Below the pieces are notes generated by a model. The model had not been told where the DNA came from, ran no database searches, and worked only from the letters and a program-made list of their open reading frames with translations. From the NCBI GenBank assembly GCA_030598625.1, contig JAUVPO010000057.1, positions 1-9,417 of the forward strand: DNA of 9,417 bases, given 5' to 3'. Numbering within the stretch: the stretch's first letter is position 1; each line of letters opens with the position of its first letter. Shown here piece by piece: positions 1 to 6,143 of this stretch. The stretch comes from Deferribacteres bacterium. GTDB lineage: Bacteria; Nitrospirota; Thermodesulfovibrionia; UBA6902. The position numbers and the translations under genes were made by a program.

Positions 1-143
1 CCTGAATTATCATCTATTACCTGGGCATATATATGTTTATGGCTTTTAAATACATTGAGCCTCGGCCTTTCAGGCGTGCCTGATACTTTCTTTCTCACTC
101 TGAGATGTCTTGCCTTTCTCGACTTTTCCCTGCTACCGCTCAA
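1..143 (-). CDS. rplR: 50S ribosomal protein L18 (uL18), N-terminal part, cut by window start
   Basis: L18 binds 5S rRNA together with L5 and helps dock it into the central protuberance of the large subunit. Translating the minus strand from a TTG at 141-143 gives MSGSREKSRKARHLRVRKKV, followed by SGTPERPRLNVFKSHKHIYA and QVIDD. This is the typical basic L18 N-terminus, with the (R/K)HxRVRKK and GTxERPRLxVFxSxKHIYAQ(V/I)IDD signatures. Only 47 codons are inside the window, and the family is about 120 residues long. The TTG start is chosen because GAGGTGAG (148-155) sits 4 nt upstream and because the signature begins there. It follows rplF after 39 nt, the expected spc operon order; rpsE should come next outside the window. 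Confidence 0.93.
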   Translation of the reverse strand, partial: MSGSREKSRKARHLRVRKKVSGTPERPRLNVFKSHKHIYAQVIDDNS

Positions 144-182
144 TTTTCTCACCTCTTATTAACGCCATTTGATTATTAATAC

Positions 183-722
183 CTATTTGCCGGCCTTTCC
201 TACTTTAAGCTTGATCCTTTCACCCGCATATCTAATCCCCTTGCCTTTGTAAACATTTGGAGGCCTCATGGCGCGAATATTTGCGGCAACCTGGCCGATC
301 AGCTGCTTGTCTATTCCCTGAAGCGTTAAACTGGTCTGTTTTTTATCAACCTCCGCGCTAACTCCTTCAGGTAACGTATATTCAACATGATGGGAATATC
401 CAAGGCTAAAGGTAATCTTCCGCCCCTGCACATTGGCCCTGTATCCTACGCCTGAAATCTCAAGCGCTTTTTGATATCCATTACCCACGCCTGTAACCAT
501 ATTGGCAATAAGACTTCTTGTAGTCCCATGCAAGGACCTGAATTGTTTCGTATCGGATGGCCGTTCTACGATAATATTCTTATCCTGCCTGATTACCTTC
601 ATTCCATCGGGAAAGTTCCATTTCAGTTCACCTTTTGGACCTTTCACAACAATAAGGTTGTCCTGCAATTTTACATCTACTCCCTCCGGGAGATTTATAG
701 GATTTTTTCCAACTCTTGACAT
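183..722 (-). CDS. rplF: 50S ribosomal protein L6 (uL6)
   Basis: L6 is a large-subunit protein that sits near the sarcin-ricin loop and the factor-binding site on 23S rRNA. The 179-residue product has the usual family length. It opens with MSRVGKNPI, carries HGTTRSLIANMVTGV (65-79) in the first of two tandem alpha/beta domains, and ends with PPNVYKGKGIRYAGE (154-168), the conserved rRNA-binding segment, plus KLKVGKAGK. The ATG start follows a GGATGAG element 6 nt upstream. A 49-nt spacer separates it from rpsH and 39 nt from rplR. Nothing is missing or unusual. Confidence 0.98.
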   Translation of the reverse strand: MSRVGKNPINLPEGVDVKLQDNLIVVKGPKGELKWNFPDGMKVIRQDKNIIVERPSDTKQFRSLHGTTRSLIANMVTGVGNGYQKALEISGVGYRANVQGRKITFSLGYSHHVEYTLPEGVSAEVDKKQTSLTLQGIDKQLIGQVAANIRAMRPPNVYKGKGIRYAGERIKLKVGKAGK

Positions 723-771
723 TATCTTCTCATCCTTTAACTCCGCAAGGGCGCATTTTTATACGCGCCTG

Positions 772-1167
772 CTACCAAATATTGCATAACACCTCGCCGC
801 CTACGTTTTTACGCCTGCAAACCTCATCAGTCAATATCCCGCTTGACGTTGACAGTATGGCTATGCCATAACCGCCCATAACCCTTGGAATGCCGACCGT
901 GTCCGAGTAAACCCTTCTTCCGGGCTTACTTATCCTCTTCAAGCCGGTTATAGCCTTCTCCTGGGCGCTTATATATTTCATTGAAATCCTTATAACACCC
1001 TGCTTTCTATCTCTTAATACTTTGAAACTCTTTATAAATCCCTTTTCCTTGAGTATCTTGGTTATTTCTATTTTCATTTTTGAAGCAGGCACATCAACTT
1101 TTTCAAGTTTCGCCATATTCGCGTTCCTAATTCTTGTGAGCATATCTGCTATCGGATCAGTCATCAT
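772..1167 (-). CDS. rpsH: 30S ribosomal protein S8 (uS8)
   Basis: S8 is a primary 16S rRNA-binding protein of the central domain of the small subunit. In Escherichia coli it is also the translational repressor of the spc operon. The product has 131 residues, the normal length. It starts MMTDPIADMLTRIRNANM, has GLKRISKPGRRVY (75-87), and ends with STSSGILTDE (106-115) and GGEVLCNIW. The STS(S/Q)G region is the RNA-contact signature. Two ATG codons lie in tandem (1165-1167 and 1162-1164). The first has GAGG 9 nt upstream and fits the family N-terminus (MVMTDPIADML in Bacillus). It lies 12 nt after rpsN. I could not identify an S8-binding mimic in the mRNA by eye. Confidence 0.98.
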   Translation of the reverse strand: MMTDPIADMLTRIRNANMAKLEKVDVPASKMKIEITKILKEKGFIKSFKVLRDRKQGVIRISMKYISAQEKAITGLKRISKPGRRVYSDTVGIPRVMGGYGIAILSTSSGILTDEVCRRKNVGGEVLCNIW

Positions 1168-1179
1168 AATTGCATCCCT

Positions 1180-1365
1180 CTACCAGCTAGATTTTGTTAC
1201 GCCGGGAATCAATCCCTTCAGGGCAAGCGTCCTGAAACAAATCCTGCACATCCCGAATTTTCTAAGGTAACCTTTGGGCCTGCCGCACAAACGGCATCTA
1301 GAATACGCCCTCACCTTAAATTTGGGAGGCCTCTGTTGTTTTGCTATAAGGCTCTTTTTTGCCAT
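1180..1365 (-). CDS. rpsN: 30S ribosomal protein S14, zinc-binding type (uS14, type Z)
   Basis: S14 assembles late into the head of the small subunit. The 61-residue product is the short C+ form, with Cys24-x2-Cys27 and Cys40-x2-Cys43 forming a zinc ribbon (SRCRLCGRP and MCRICFR), and ends with the usual PGVTKSSW. An in-frame TTG lies one codon upstream (1366-1368). The ATG at 1363-1365 is preferred because AAGGA is 7 nt away, the protein then begins MAKKSLIAK as in relatives, and its length is exactly the usual 61. It lies between rplE and rpsH, the normal spc place. The C+ form implies zinc dependence; a zinc-free paralog, if the genome has one, would be elsewhere. Confidence 0.97.
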   Translation of the reverse strand: MAKKSLIAKQQRPPKFKVRAYSRCRLCGRPKGYLRKFGMCRICFRTLALKGLIPGVTKSSW

Positions 1366-1407
1366 CAACTATTCCTTCTTAAGTCTTTTTATTTCAATCA
1401 ACAATCA

Positions 1408-1959
1408 TCAATTCCTGAACGGCATCCCCAGATATTTAAGAAGGGCTTTCCCCTCCTCATCCGTCCTGGCTGACGTAACAATAATTACGTCCATTCCGTG
1501 AATGCTTACAACTTTGTCATAATTAATTTCCGGGAATATTATCTGCTCCTTTATTCCATAGGCATAATTGCCCCTGCCGTCAAAGGACTTCGGCGGAACA
1601 CCCTTAAAATCCCTTATCCTGGGTAATGCAAGGCATATAAACTTATCAAGAAAGTCATACATCCTTTCCCCTCTCAATGTGACCTTACATCCCACAGGCG
1701 TTTCTTCCCGGAGTTTAAAGCCGGCTATTGACTTCCTTGCCCTTGTTATAACGGCAACCTGTCCCGTTATTGTTGCCAGCTCCCTGGAAGCGGATTCCAG
1801 AGGCTTTATATCCTGTGTTGCCTCACCCATGCCGACATTAAGAACAATGCTTTTAAGTCTCGGGACCTGCATAACGCTTTTGTATGAAAAATCCCTCATA
1901 AGGTTCGGTACAATTTCCTTTATAAATTTATCTTTTAATCTGACCACGTTTTTATTCAA
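1408..1959 (-). CDS. rplE: 50S ribosomal protein L5 (uL5); start uncertain
   Basis: L5 binds 5S rRNA and forms part of the central protuberance, contacting P-site tRNA and the small-subunit bridge. Family signatures are SYKSVMQVPRL (25-35), NVGMGEA (41-47), GCKVTLRG (90-97), RDFKG (116-120) and the end GMDVIIVTSARTDEEGKALL. The start is ambiguous. The TTG at 1957-1959 gives 183 residues and overlaps the rplX stop by 8 nt, but its GGAGG is only 3 nt away. A GTG at 1945-1947 gives 179 residues, the standard L5 length, and places MVRLKDKF where relatives begin, but its GGAGG is then 15 nt upstream. I give the longer form as coordinates; homology favours the GTG. Either way translation is closely coupled to rplX. 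Confidence 0.96.
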   Translation of the reverse strand: MNKNVVRLKDKFIKEIVPNLMRDFSYKSVMQVPRLKSIVLNVGMGEATQDIKPLESASRELATITGQVAVITRARKSIAGFKLREETPVGCKVTLRGERMYDFLDKFICLALPRIRDFKGVPPKSFDGRGNYAYGIKEQIIFPEINYDKVVSIHGMDVIIVTSARTDEEGKALLKYLGMPFRN

Positions 1960-2269
1960 TAACCTCCGAACACTTTTTACAGACCCTTATTTTCTTGCCG
2001 TTTTCAAGGGTATTATGACCTATCCTTGTCGGTTTATCGCATTTAGGGCATACGAGCATTACATTTGACCTGTTAATAGGGGCCTCTTTTTCTATAATTC
2101 CACCCTGTGAATATTTTTTACTTGGTTTCATATGCCTTTTTATCATGTTCACACTCTCGATAAGTAAACTGTTCCCCTCCGGATACACATTACGCACTCT
2201 GCCTTTTTTACCTTTTTCATCACCGGAAATTACCATTCCGATATCATTCTTCTTTATACCTAAACCCAC
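1952..2269 (-). CDS. rplX: 50S ribosomal protein L24 (uL24), zinc-ribbon form
   Basis: L24 is an early assembly initiator that binds the 5' region of 23S rRNA near the exit of the peptide tunnel. The 105-residue product has the KOW-type SH3 core (KKNDIGMVISGDEKGKKGRV, 6-25), then NMIKRHMKPS. Its C-terminal zinc-ribbon motif is Cys74-x2-Cys77 and Cys97-x2-Cys100 (LVCPKCDKP and VCKKC). The start is GTG (2267-2269), supported by AAGGAG (2275-2280) 5 nt upstream and by the family N-terminus. A 10-bp inverted repeat touches this ribosome-binding site directly upstream. The 3' end overlaps rplE if the longer rplE start is used. Confidence 0.97.
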   Translation of the reverse strand: MGLGIKKNDIGMVISGDEKGKKGRVRNVYPEGNSLLIESVNMIKRHMKPSKKYSQGGIIEKEAPINRSNVMLVCPKCDKPTRIGHNTLENGKKIRVCKKCSEVIE

Positions 2270-2280
2270 GTTTACTCCTT

Positions 2281-2304
2281 TAACTATAATTTTTATTATA
2301 GTTA
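2281..2304 (-). promoter_or_regulatory. Perfect 10-bp inverted repeat next to the rplX ribosome-binding site
   Basis: In the mRNA sense the arms are TAACTATAAT and ATTATAGTTA with an AAAA loop, a perfect match over 10 bp. The 3' arm runs straight into AAGGAG of rplX. It is A-U rich, with a single G-C pair, and lacks a U-tract, so it is not a rho-independent terminator. It may be a weak RNA hairpin affecting rplX translation or mRNA processing. The role is inferred from position only. Confidence 0.4.
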
Positions 2305-2332
2305 TTTATCGGTGTAATCAACCATTCATGTT

Positions 2333-2701
2333 TTAAATAACCTCGGGGGCAAGTGAAACAATTTTCATAAATTCCTTCCACCTGAGTTCCCTTGCCACCG
2401 GCCCGAATATTCTTGTGCCGACAGGATCGCCCTCCGGAGTTATGAGCACCGCCGCGTTCTGATCAAATCTTATATAAGACCCGTCAGGTCTTCGCAATGC
2501 CTTTTTTGTTCTCACCACAACAGCCTTTACAACGGTGCCCTTCTTTATATTGCTGTTAGGGACCGCCTCCTTGACACTGACAACAATCCGGTCGCCTATT
2601 CGGGCGTATCGTCTATGAAAACCGCCGAGCACCTTAATGCACAGGACCCTCTTGGCCCCGGAATTATCTGCAACTTCCAAAACGCTTTCCTGTTGAATCA
2701 T
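2333..2701 (-). CDS. rplN: 50S ribosomal protein L14 (uL14)
   Basis: L14 lies at the subunit interface, forms inter-subunit bridges with 16S rRNA helix 14, and is also the docking site for the silencing factor RsfS. The 122-residue length is exactly typical. The signatures are MIQQESVLEVADNSGAKRVL at the N-terminus, RRPDGSYIRFDQNAAVLI (70-87) and GTRIFGPVARELR, ending MKIVSLAPEVI. The ATG has AAGGAA 4 nt upstream. It is the first gene of the spc segment, 61 nt after rpsQ. That spacer shows no recognisable promoter or terminator, so co-transcription with the S10 operon is likely. A 63-nt spacer follows, holding the hairpin before rplX. Confidence 0.98.
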   Translation of the reverse strand: MIQQESVLEVADNSGAKRVLCIKVLGGFHRRYARIGDRIVVSVKEAVPNSNIKKGTVVKAVVVRTKKALRRPDGSYIRFDQNAAVLITPEGDPVGTRIFGPVARELRWKEFMKIVSLAPEVI

Positions 2702-2762
2702 TCGCTTCCTTTTCTATGAATCACTTGTAATCTTTATTTTTTATCAACGCGACCGGCTATCC

Positions 2763-3008
2763 TCAAGAGTGGCTTCTAACTATGTCAAGAACTTTCCACC
2801 TTTTATCTTTACTTGAGGGCCTTGCTTCAATTATTGTAACCTTGTCACCCTTTTTGCATTTATTTTCTTCATCATGCGCCTTAAACTTTGCGATCTTCTT
2901 AATAGTCTTTTTATATACCCGATGCTGTGTCAACCTGGTAATGGCCACGACTACCGTCTTTTCCATTTTGTCGCTTACTACTTCACCTGTATAAATCTTT
3001 TTTGGCAT
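2763..3008 (-). CDS. rpsQ: 30S ribosomal protein S17 (uS17)
   Basis: S17 is a primary binder of the 5' domain of 16S rRNA, an OB-fold protein of the small-subunit body. The 81-residue product has the family signatures GEVVSDKMEKTVVV (8-21) and VTIIEARPSSKDKRWKVLDI (57-76). The ATG start has tandem AGGA elements, the farther one 7 nt upstream. It closes the S10 operon after rpmC, with a 25-nt gap. The basic C-terminal tail is short, as expected for bacterial forms. Confidence 0.98.
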   Translation of the reverse strand: MPKKIYTGEVVSDKMEKTVVVAITRLTQHRVYKKTIKKIAKFKAHDEENKCKKGDKVTIIEARPSSKDKRWKVLDIVRSHS

Positions 3009-3033
3009 CTATCCTTCCTGTCCTGTTATATAA

Positions 3034-3237
3034 CTAATTGATTCGTGATTTAGTCTTTTCAGTCATTATTGTTAAGACCCTTGCTATATCTTTTCTTACC
3101 TGCCTGATCATCATAGGGTTTTCAATCTCACCGGTTACCTTCTGGAAATTTAAATTAAAAAGTTCTTTCCTGAGATTAACCTCTTCCTGCTTCAGTTCCT
3201 CAATGGTCAATGTTCTTAATTCAGAGGGTTTCTTCAT
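3034..3237 (-). CDS. rpmC: 50S ribosomal protein L29 (uL29)
   Basis: L29 is a small helical protein at the peptide-tunnel exit, next to L23, where trigger factor and SRP dock. The product has 67 residues with the two-helix pattern ELRTLTIEELKQEEVNLRKE, the signature LFNLNFQ (26-32) and IRQVRKDIARVLTI (44-57). Its ATG (3235-3237) directly abuts the TAG stop of rplP (3238-3240), giving TAGATG with no spacer, so it is probably translated by terminating rplP ribosomes. Length and content are normal. Confidence 0.97.
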   Translation of the reverse strand: MKKPSELRTLTIEELKQEEVNLRKELFNLNFQKVTGEIENPMMIRQVRKDIARVLTIMTEKTKSRIN

Positions 3238-3654
3238 CTATCCCATCCCCATCCTCTTGACAAATTTAGTCGCAACAGATAGTTTGTGAGAAGCCCGCCT
3301 GAGGGCTTCCTTTGCAATATCCTCATTGACCCCGGCCATTTCATACATTATTTTTCCGGGTTTTACAACAGCAACCCACGATTCAGGCGAACCCTTGCCT
3401 TTCCCCATCCTGGTTTCAGCAGGCTTCTTGGTTAACGGCTTATCAGGGAAAACTCTTATCCATACCTTACAGCCTCTTTTTACATGTCTTGTTATTGCAA
3501 TCCTCGCCGCTTCTATTTGACGGTTTGAGACCCAACCCGGTTCAGTTGCCTTAAGCCCATACTCACCAAAGGAGATTTCCGAGCCGCGATAGGCCTTGCC
3601 GGTCATCCGCCCTTTCATCGTCTTTCTGAATTTAACCTTCTTGGGCATTAACAT
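3238..3654 (-). CDS. rplP: 50S ribosomal protein L16 (uL16)
   Basis: L16 is a late-assembling large-subunit protein that organises the tRNA-binding side of the peptidyl-transferase region, with an N-terminal extension reaching towards the A-site tRNA elbow. The product has 138 residues. It begins MLMPKKVKFRKTMKGR, matching MLQPKRTKFRK in E. coli, which supports the first ATG (3652-3654, AGGA 9 nt upstream) over the internal ATG two codons later. The loop TRMGKGKGSPE (81-91) holds the conserved Arg that is hydroxylated in E. coli. It follows rpsC by 14 nt and abuts rpmC. Confidence 0.98.
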   Translation of the reverse strand: MLMPKKVKFRKTMKGRMTGKAYRGSEISFGEYGLKATEPGWVSNRQIEAARIAITRHVKRGCKVWIRVFPDKPLTKKPAETRMGKGKGSPESWVAVVKPGKIMYEMAGVNEDIAKEALRRASHKLSVATKFVKRMGMG

Positions 3655-3668
3655 AGTTTATTTTCCTT

Positions 3669-4334
3669 TTATACCGCTTCACTGCCGGAAGATTGAACAG
3701 ATTCCGGCAACTGAAGTATATCTCCTTTATATATCCACACCTTAACGCCTATTCTCCCATAAGTGGTTTTTGCCTCAGCCACTCCGTAATCTATATCCGA
3801 CCTGAAAGTATGAAGCGGCACCCTTCCTTCCCTGTACCACTGAGCCCTTGCTATTTCAGTCCCGGCAAGACGTCCTGCGCACATCACCTTTATTCCCAGT
3901 GCGCCAAACCTTAACGAAGACGCAACAGCCTTTTTCATGGCCCTTCTAAAGGCGATCCTTTTCTCAAGTTGAAGCGCTACATTCTCCGCAACCAGTTGCG
4001 CGTCTAATTCAGGTTTTCTAATTTCTTTAATATCAATAGACATCTCTTTTCCCGTTATTTTCTCAAGCTCTTTTTTTAACTTCTCGACTTCGGCGCCTTT
4101 TTTTCCTATAATTATGCCGGGCCGCGCTGTATGTATAGCAGCCTTTATCTTCTGGCCTGTCCTTTCAATCTCCACTTTAGAAACTCCCGCATGAAAAAGA
4201 TGCGCCTTTATATGTTTTTGAATGCTTAAATCCTCATGAAGCAAATCCTGATAATTCTTTCTGGCAAACCATTTGGAATTCCATGTCTTTATAATTCCCA
4301 ACCTCTGACCTATCGGATTTGTCTTTTGCCCCAA
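3669..4334 (-). CDS. rpsC: 30S ribosomal protein S3 (uS3)
   Basis: S3 is a small-subunit head protein at the mRNA entry channel, contributing with S4 and S5 to mRNA unwinding. The product has 221 residues. It starts MGQKTNPIGQRLG, has a type II KH domain with the loop GKKG (77-80) inside RPGIIIGKKGAEVEKLKKEL, and a C-terminal domain with GALGIKVMCAGRLAGTEIAR and GRIGVKVWIYKGD. The start is TTG (4332-4334), placed by AGGAGG 6 nt upstream and by the invariant MGQKxNPxG N-terminus; no in-frame ATG lies nearby. It follows rplV after 26 nt. The short acidic Ser-rich tail (SVQSSGSEAV) is variable in the family. Confidence 0.98.
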   Translation of the reverse strand: MGQKTNPIGQRLGIIKTWNSKWFARKNYQDLLHEDLSIQKHIKAHLFHAGVSKVEIERTGQKIKAAIHTARPGIIIGKKGAEVEKLKKELEKITGKEMSIDIKEIRKPELDAQLVAENVALQLEKRIAFRRAMKKAVASSLRFGALGIKVMCAGRLAGTEIARAQWYREGRVPLHTFRSDIDYGVAEAKTTYGRIGVKVWIYKGDILQLPESVQSSGSEAV

Positions 4335-4360
4335 AACTAACCTCCTGAATAAATTTAAGC

Positions 4361-4690
4361 TTATTCTTCCAGAATTAATGTTATATGACTCGTTCTTTTT
4401 CTGATCATATCCGCCCGGCCCATGGCACGCGGCATCGTTCTCTTCATTGTAGGCCCCTGATCAACAAAGACCTTTGTGATTTTCATTGACTCGGGATCCG
4501 CAACTTTTTTCTGCTCCGCATTTGCCATTGCGGACTTCAGCAGTTTCGCGACAATCCCGCTGCCCTTATGAGGCAGGAACCCAAGATTTATAAGGGCGTC
4601 ACCGGCTTTTTCCCCTTTAATTAAGACGGCAACCCTCCTCACCTTTCTCGGTGAGATTCTTGAATATTTTAATATAGCCTTTGATTCCAC
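4361..4690 (-). CDS. rplV: 50S ribosomal protein L22 (uL22)
   Basis: L22 contacts all 23S rRNA domains, and its long beta-hairpin lines the peptide exit tunnel at the constriction with L4, where macrolide-resistance changes map. The 109-residue product is of normal size. Visible motifs are RISPRKVRRVA (11-21), the SAMANAEQ helix (54-61) and the tunnel hairpin around GPTMKRTMPRAMGRADMIRK (79-98), followed by SHITLILEE. The start is GTG (4688-4690) with GAGG 8 nt upstream. The spacer to rpsS is 49 nt. No unusual insertion or deletion is seen in the hairpin. Confidence 0.98.
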   Translation of the reverse strand: MESKAILKYSRISPRKVRRVAVLIKGEKAGDALINLGFLPHKGSGIVAKLLKSAMANAEQKKVADPESMKITKVFVDQGPTMKRTMPRAMGRADMIRKRTSHITLILEE

Positions 4691-4739
4691 TTAAATTACC
4701 TCAAATATCCTGATTCCAAAATTATAAATTGCATAATAA

Positions 4740-5021
4740 TTATCTCTTCCCGGCTTCTTTCCTGTCTCCGGAATGGGACCTGAATGTCCTGGTTGGAGAA
4801 AACTCTCCGAGTTTATGCCCCACCATATTTTCCGTAACATAAACAGGGATAAATTTTCTGCCGTTATGCACCGCAAAAGTATGACCGATAAATTCAGGCA
4901 CAATAGTCGATCTTCTTGACCATGTCTTAATAATATTCCTCTCATTTTTCTCGTTCATTGTCAGAATTTTCTTCATGAGTTTCGGATACACATACGGCCC
5001 TTTTTTTAACGATCTCGGCAA
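4740..5021 (-). CDS. rpsS: 30S ribosomal protein S19 (uS19)
   Basis: S19 is a small-subunit head protein that pairs with S13 near the A site and forms inter-subunit bridges. The product has 93 residues with the signatures PRSLKKGPYV (2-11), TWSRRSTIVPEFIGHTFAVH (33-52), NGRKFIPVYVTENMVGHKLG (53-72) and EFSPTRTFRSH. The start is TTG (5019-5021), 7 nt after AAGGAGG. The family N-terminus confirms it, and the nearby ATG is out of frame. It lies 12 nt after rplB. A run of seven A (TTA AAA AAA) occurs at codons 5-7, but the reading frame stays open with normal sequence, so no frameshift is inferred. Confidence 0.98.
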   Translation of the reverse strand: MPRSLKKGPYVYPKLMKKILTMNEKNERNIIKTWSRRSTIVPEFIGHTFAVHNGRKFIPVYVTENMVGHKLGEFSPTRTFRSHSGDRKEAGKR

Positions 5022-5033
5022 AACATTTCCTCC

Positions 5034-5852
5034 TTACTTTCTCCGCCTTACGATAAATCTGTCAGTCGTTTTATTCTTTCTTGTCTTCTTGCCTTCAGGT
5101 TTGGCCCATGGAGAAACCGGCGTTCTCCCTCCCGAACTTCTGCCCTCACCTCCGCCGAGAGGATGGTCAACCGGGTTCATTACAACACCTCTTACGTGAG
5201 GTCTCTTGCCGATCCACCGGTTTCTGCCCGCCTTGCCGATTGATATATTCTCGAATTCGGCATTTCCCACCTGACCGATTGTAGCCATACAATTAGACGG
5301 CACAAACCTCACTTCGGAAGAAGACAGCTTAAGCTGGCACATCTTTTCATCCTTGGCAACAAGCTGTGCATACGCGCCCGCGCTCCTCGCGATCTTACCG
5401 CCCTGACCCGGCCGAAGCTCGATATTGTGGATTATCGTACCAAGAGGGATACTCTTTACGGGGAGTGAGTTGCCGGTCTTTATTTCCGATTCCGGTCCCG
5501 AAACAAGAAAATCACCGACCTTTACTCCCAACGGCGCAAGAATATAACGTCTTTCACCGTCTGCGTATTTCAGCAAGGCAATCCGCGACGTCCTGTTAGG
5601 ATCATATTCTATTGTTTCAACAGTACAAGGCACACTCAGTTTATCACGCTTGAAATCTATAATGCGATACGCCCTTTTATGACCGCCGCCTCTTTGCCAT
5701 ACTGTGATTCTTCCCGCATTATTCCTTCCACCTGTTTTCTTTAACGGCCTTACCAGTGGTTTAAACGGCTTCTTTTCCGTTATCTCGGAAAAATCAGAAC
5801 CGCTTCTGAATCGTGTGCCCGGTGATGTAGGCTTATATTTCCTTATTCCCAT
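5034..5852 (-). CDS. rplB: 50S ribosomal protein L2 (uL2)
   Basis: L2 is required for subunit association, tRNA binding and peptidyl-transferase activity, and is one of the most conserved ribosomal proteins. The product has 272 residues, the usual length. It shows MGIRKYKPTSPGTR, GRNNAGRITVWQRGGGHKRA (42-61), the central SH3-like domains with PLGTIIHNIELRPGQGG, and the C-terminal NPVDHPLGGGEGRSSGGR (226-243) and GKKTRKNK. His230 of DHP, equivalent to the functionally important His of E. coli, is present. The second His of the common DHPHGGG is Leu232 here, a change I also recall from some other bacterial lineages. Its ATG abuts the rplW TAA without spacer. Confidence 0.99.
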   Translation of the reverse strand: MGIRKYKPTSPGTRFRSGSDFSEITEKKPFKPLVRPLKKTGGRNNAGRITVWQRGGGHKRAYRIIDFKRDKLSVPCTVETIEYDPNRTSRIALLKYADGERRYILAPLGVKVGDFLVSGPESEIKTGNSLPVKSIPLGTIIHNIELRPGQGGKIARSAGAYAQLVAKDEKMCQLKLSSSEVRFVPSNCMATIGQVGNAEFENISIGKAGRNRWIGKRPHVRGVVMNPVDHPLGGGEGRSSGGRTPVSPWAKPEGKKTRKNKTTDRFIVRRRK

Positions 5853-6143
5853 TTATACACCTTCAATAAAATCTAACTTCTCTCCTTCTTTTAATGTCAC
5901 TATCGCCTTCTTCCAGTCAGGCCTCTTGCCCTCGTATCTCCCCATACGTTTTGTCTTCCCCTTACAGATCATTGTCGTGACACTATCAACTTTCACTTTA
6001 AATATTTCCTCAACTGCCTTCTTTATTTCAATTTTGTTGGCTTTTTTTGCCACCCTGAACAATACTTTATTATCTTTTTCCTTAAGCATTGTTCCTTTCT
6101 CAGTCAACATCGGTCCCACAATGGTTTCATACGAAGTCTTCAT
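5853..6143 (-). CDS. rplW: 50S ribosomal protein L23 (uL23)
   Basis: L23 sits at the tunnel exit and is the main docking site for trigger factor and the signal recognition particle. The 96-residue product has the expected order: PMLTEKGTML (11-20), VLFRVAKKANKIEIKKAVEE (27-46), IFKVKVDSVTTM (47-58), then the loop GKTKRMGRYEGKRPDWKKAI (62-81) that reaches into the rRNA. The ATG overlaps the TGA stop of rplD in an ATGA (6140-6143), and its own TAA abuts the rplB ATG, so it is coupled on both sides. Nothing is unusual. Confidence 0.98.
   Translation of the reverse strand: MKTSYETIVGPMLTEKGTMLKEKDNKVLFRVAKKANKIEIKKAVEEIFKVKVDSVTTMICKGKTKRMGRYEGKRPDWKKAIVTLKEGEKLDFIEGV

Noticed and set aside
2702..2762. 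Possible separate promoter for the spc segment in the rpsQ-rplN spacer
   Set aside because: No convincing -35/-10 pair could be found in the 61 nt; only the rplN ribosome-binding site is clear.
3025..3034. GTTATATAAC palindrome at the rpmC-rpsQ junction
   Set aside because: A 10-bp AT-rich palindrome without a loop, partly in the rpmC stop codon; it cannot form a useful hairpin and is expected by chance.
4347..4366. GAATAA...TTATTC inverted repeat around the rplV stop
   Set aside because: Only 6-7 weak A-U pairs in AT-rich sequence; easily chance, and not a terminator.
4691..4945. An 84-codon minus-strand reading frame overlapping rpsS
   Set aside because: It lies almost wholly inside the certain rpsS gene in another frame, has no family-like sequence and no ribosome-binding site of its own.
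4998..5008. Seven-A run in rpsS as a possible frameshift site
   Set aside because: The S19 frame continues with full conserved sequence through the run, and nothing gene-like begins in the alternative frame.
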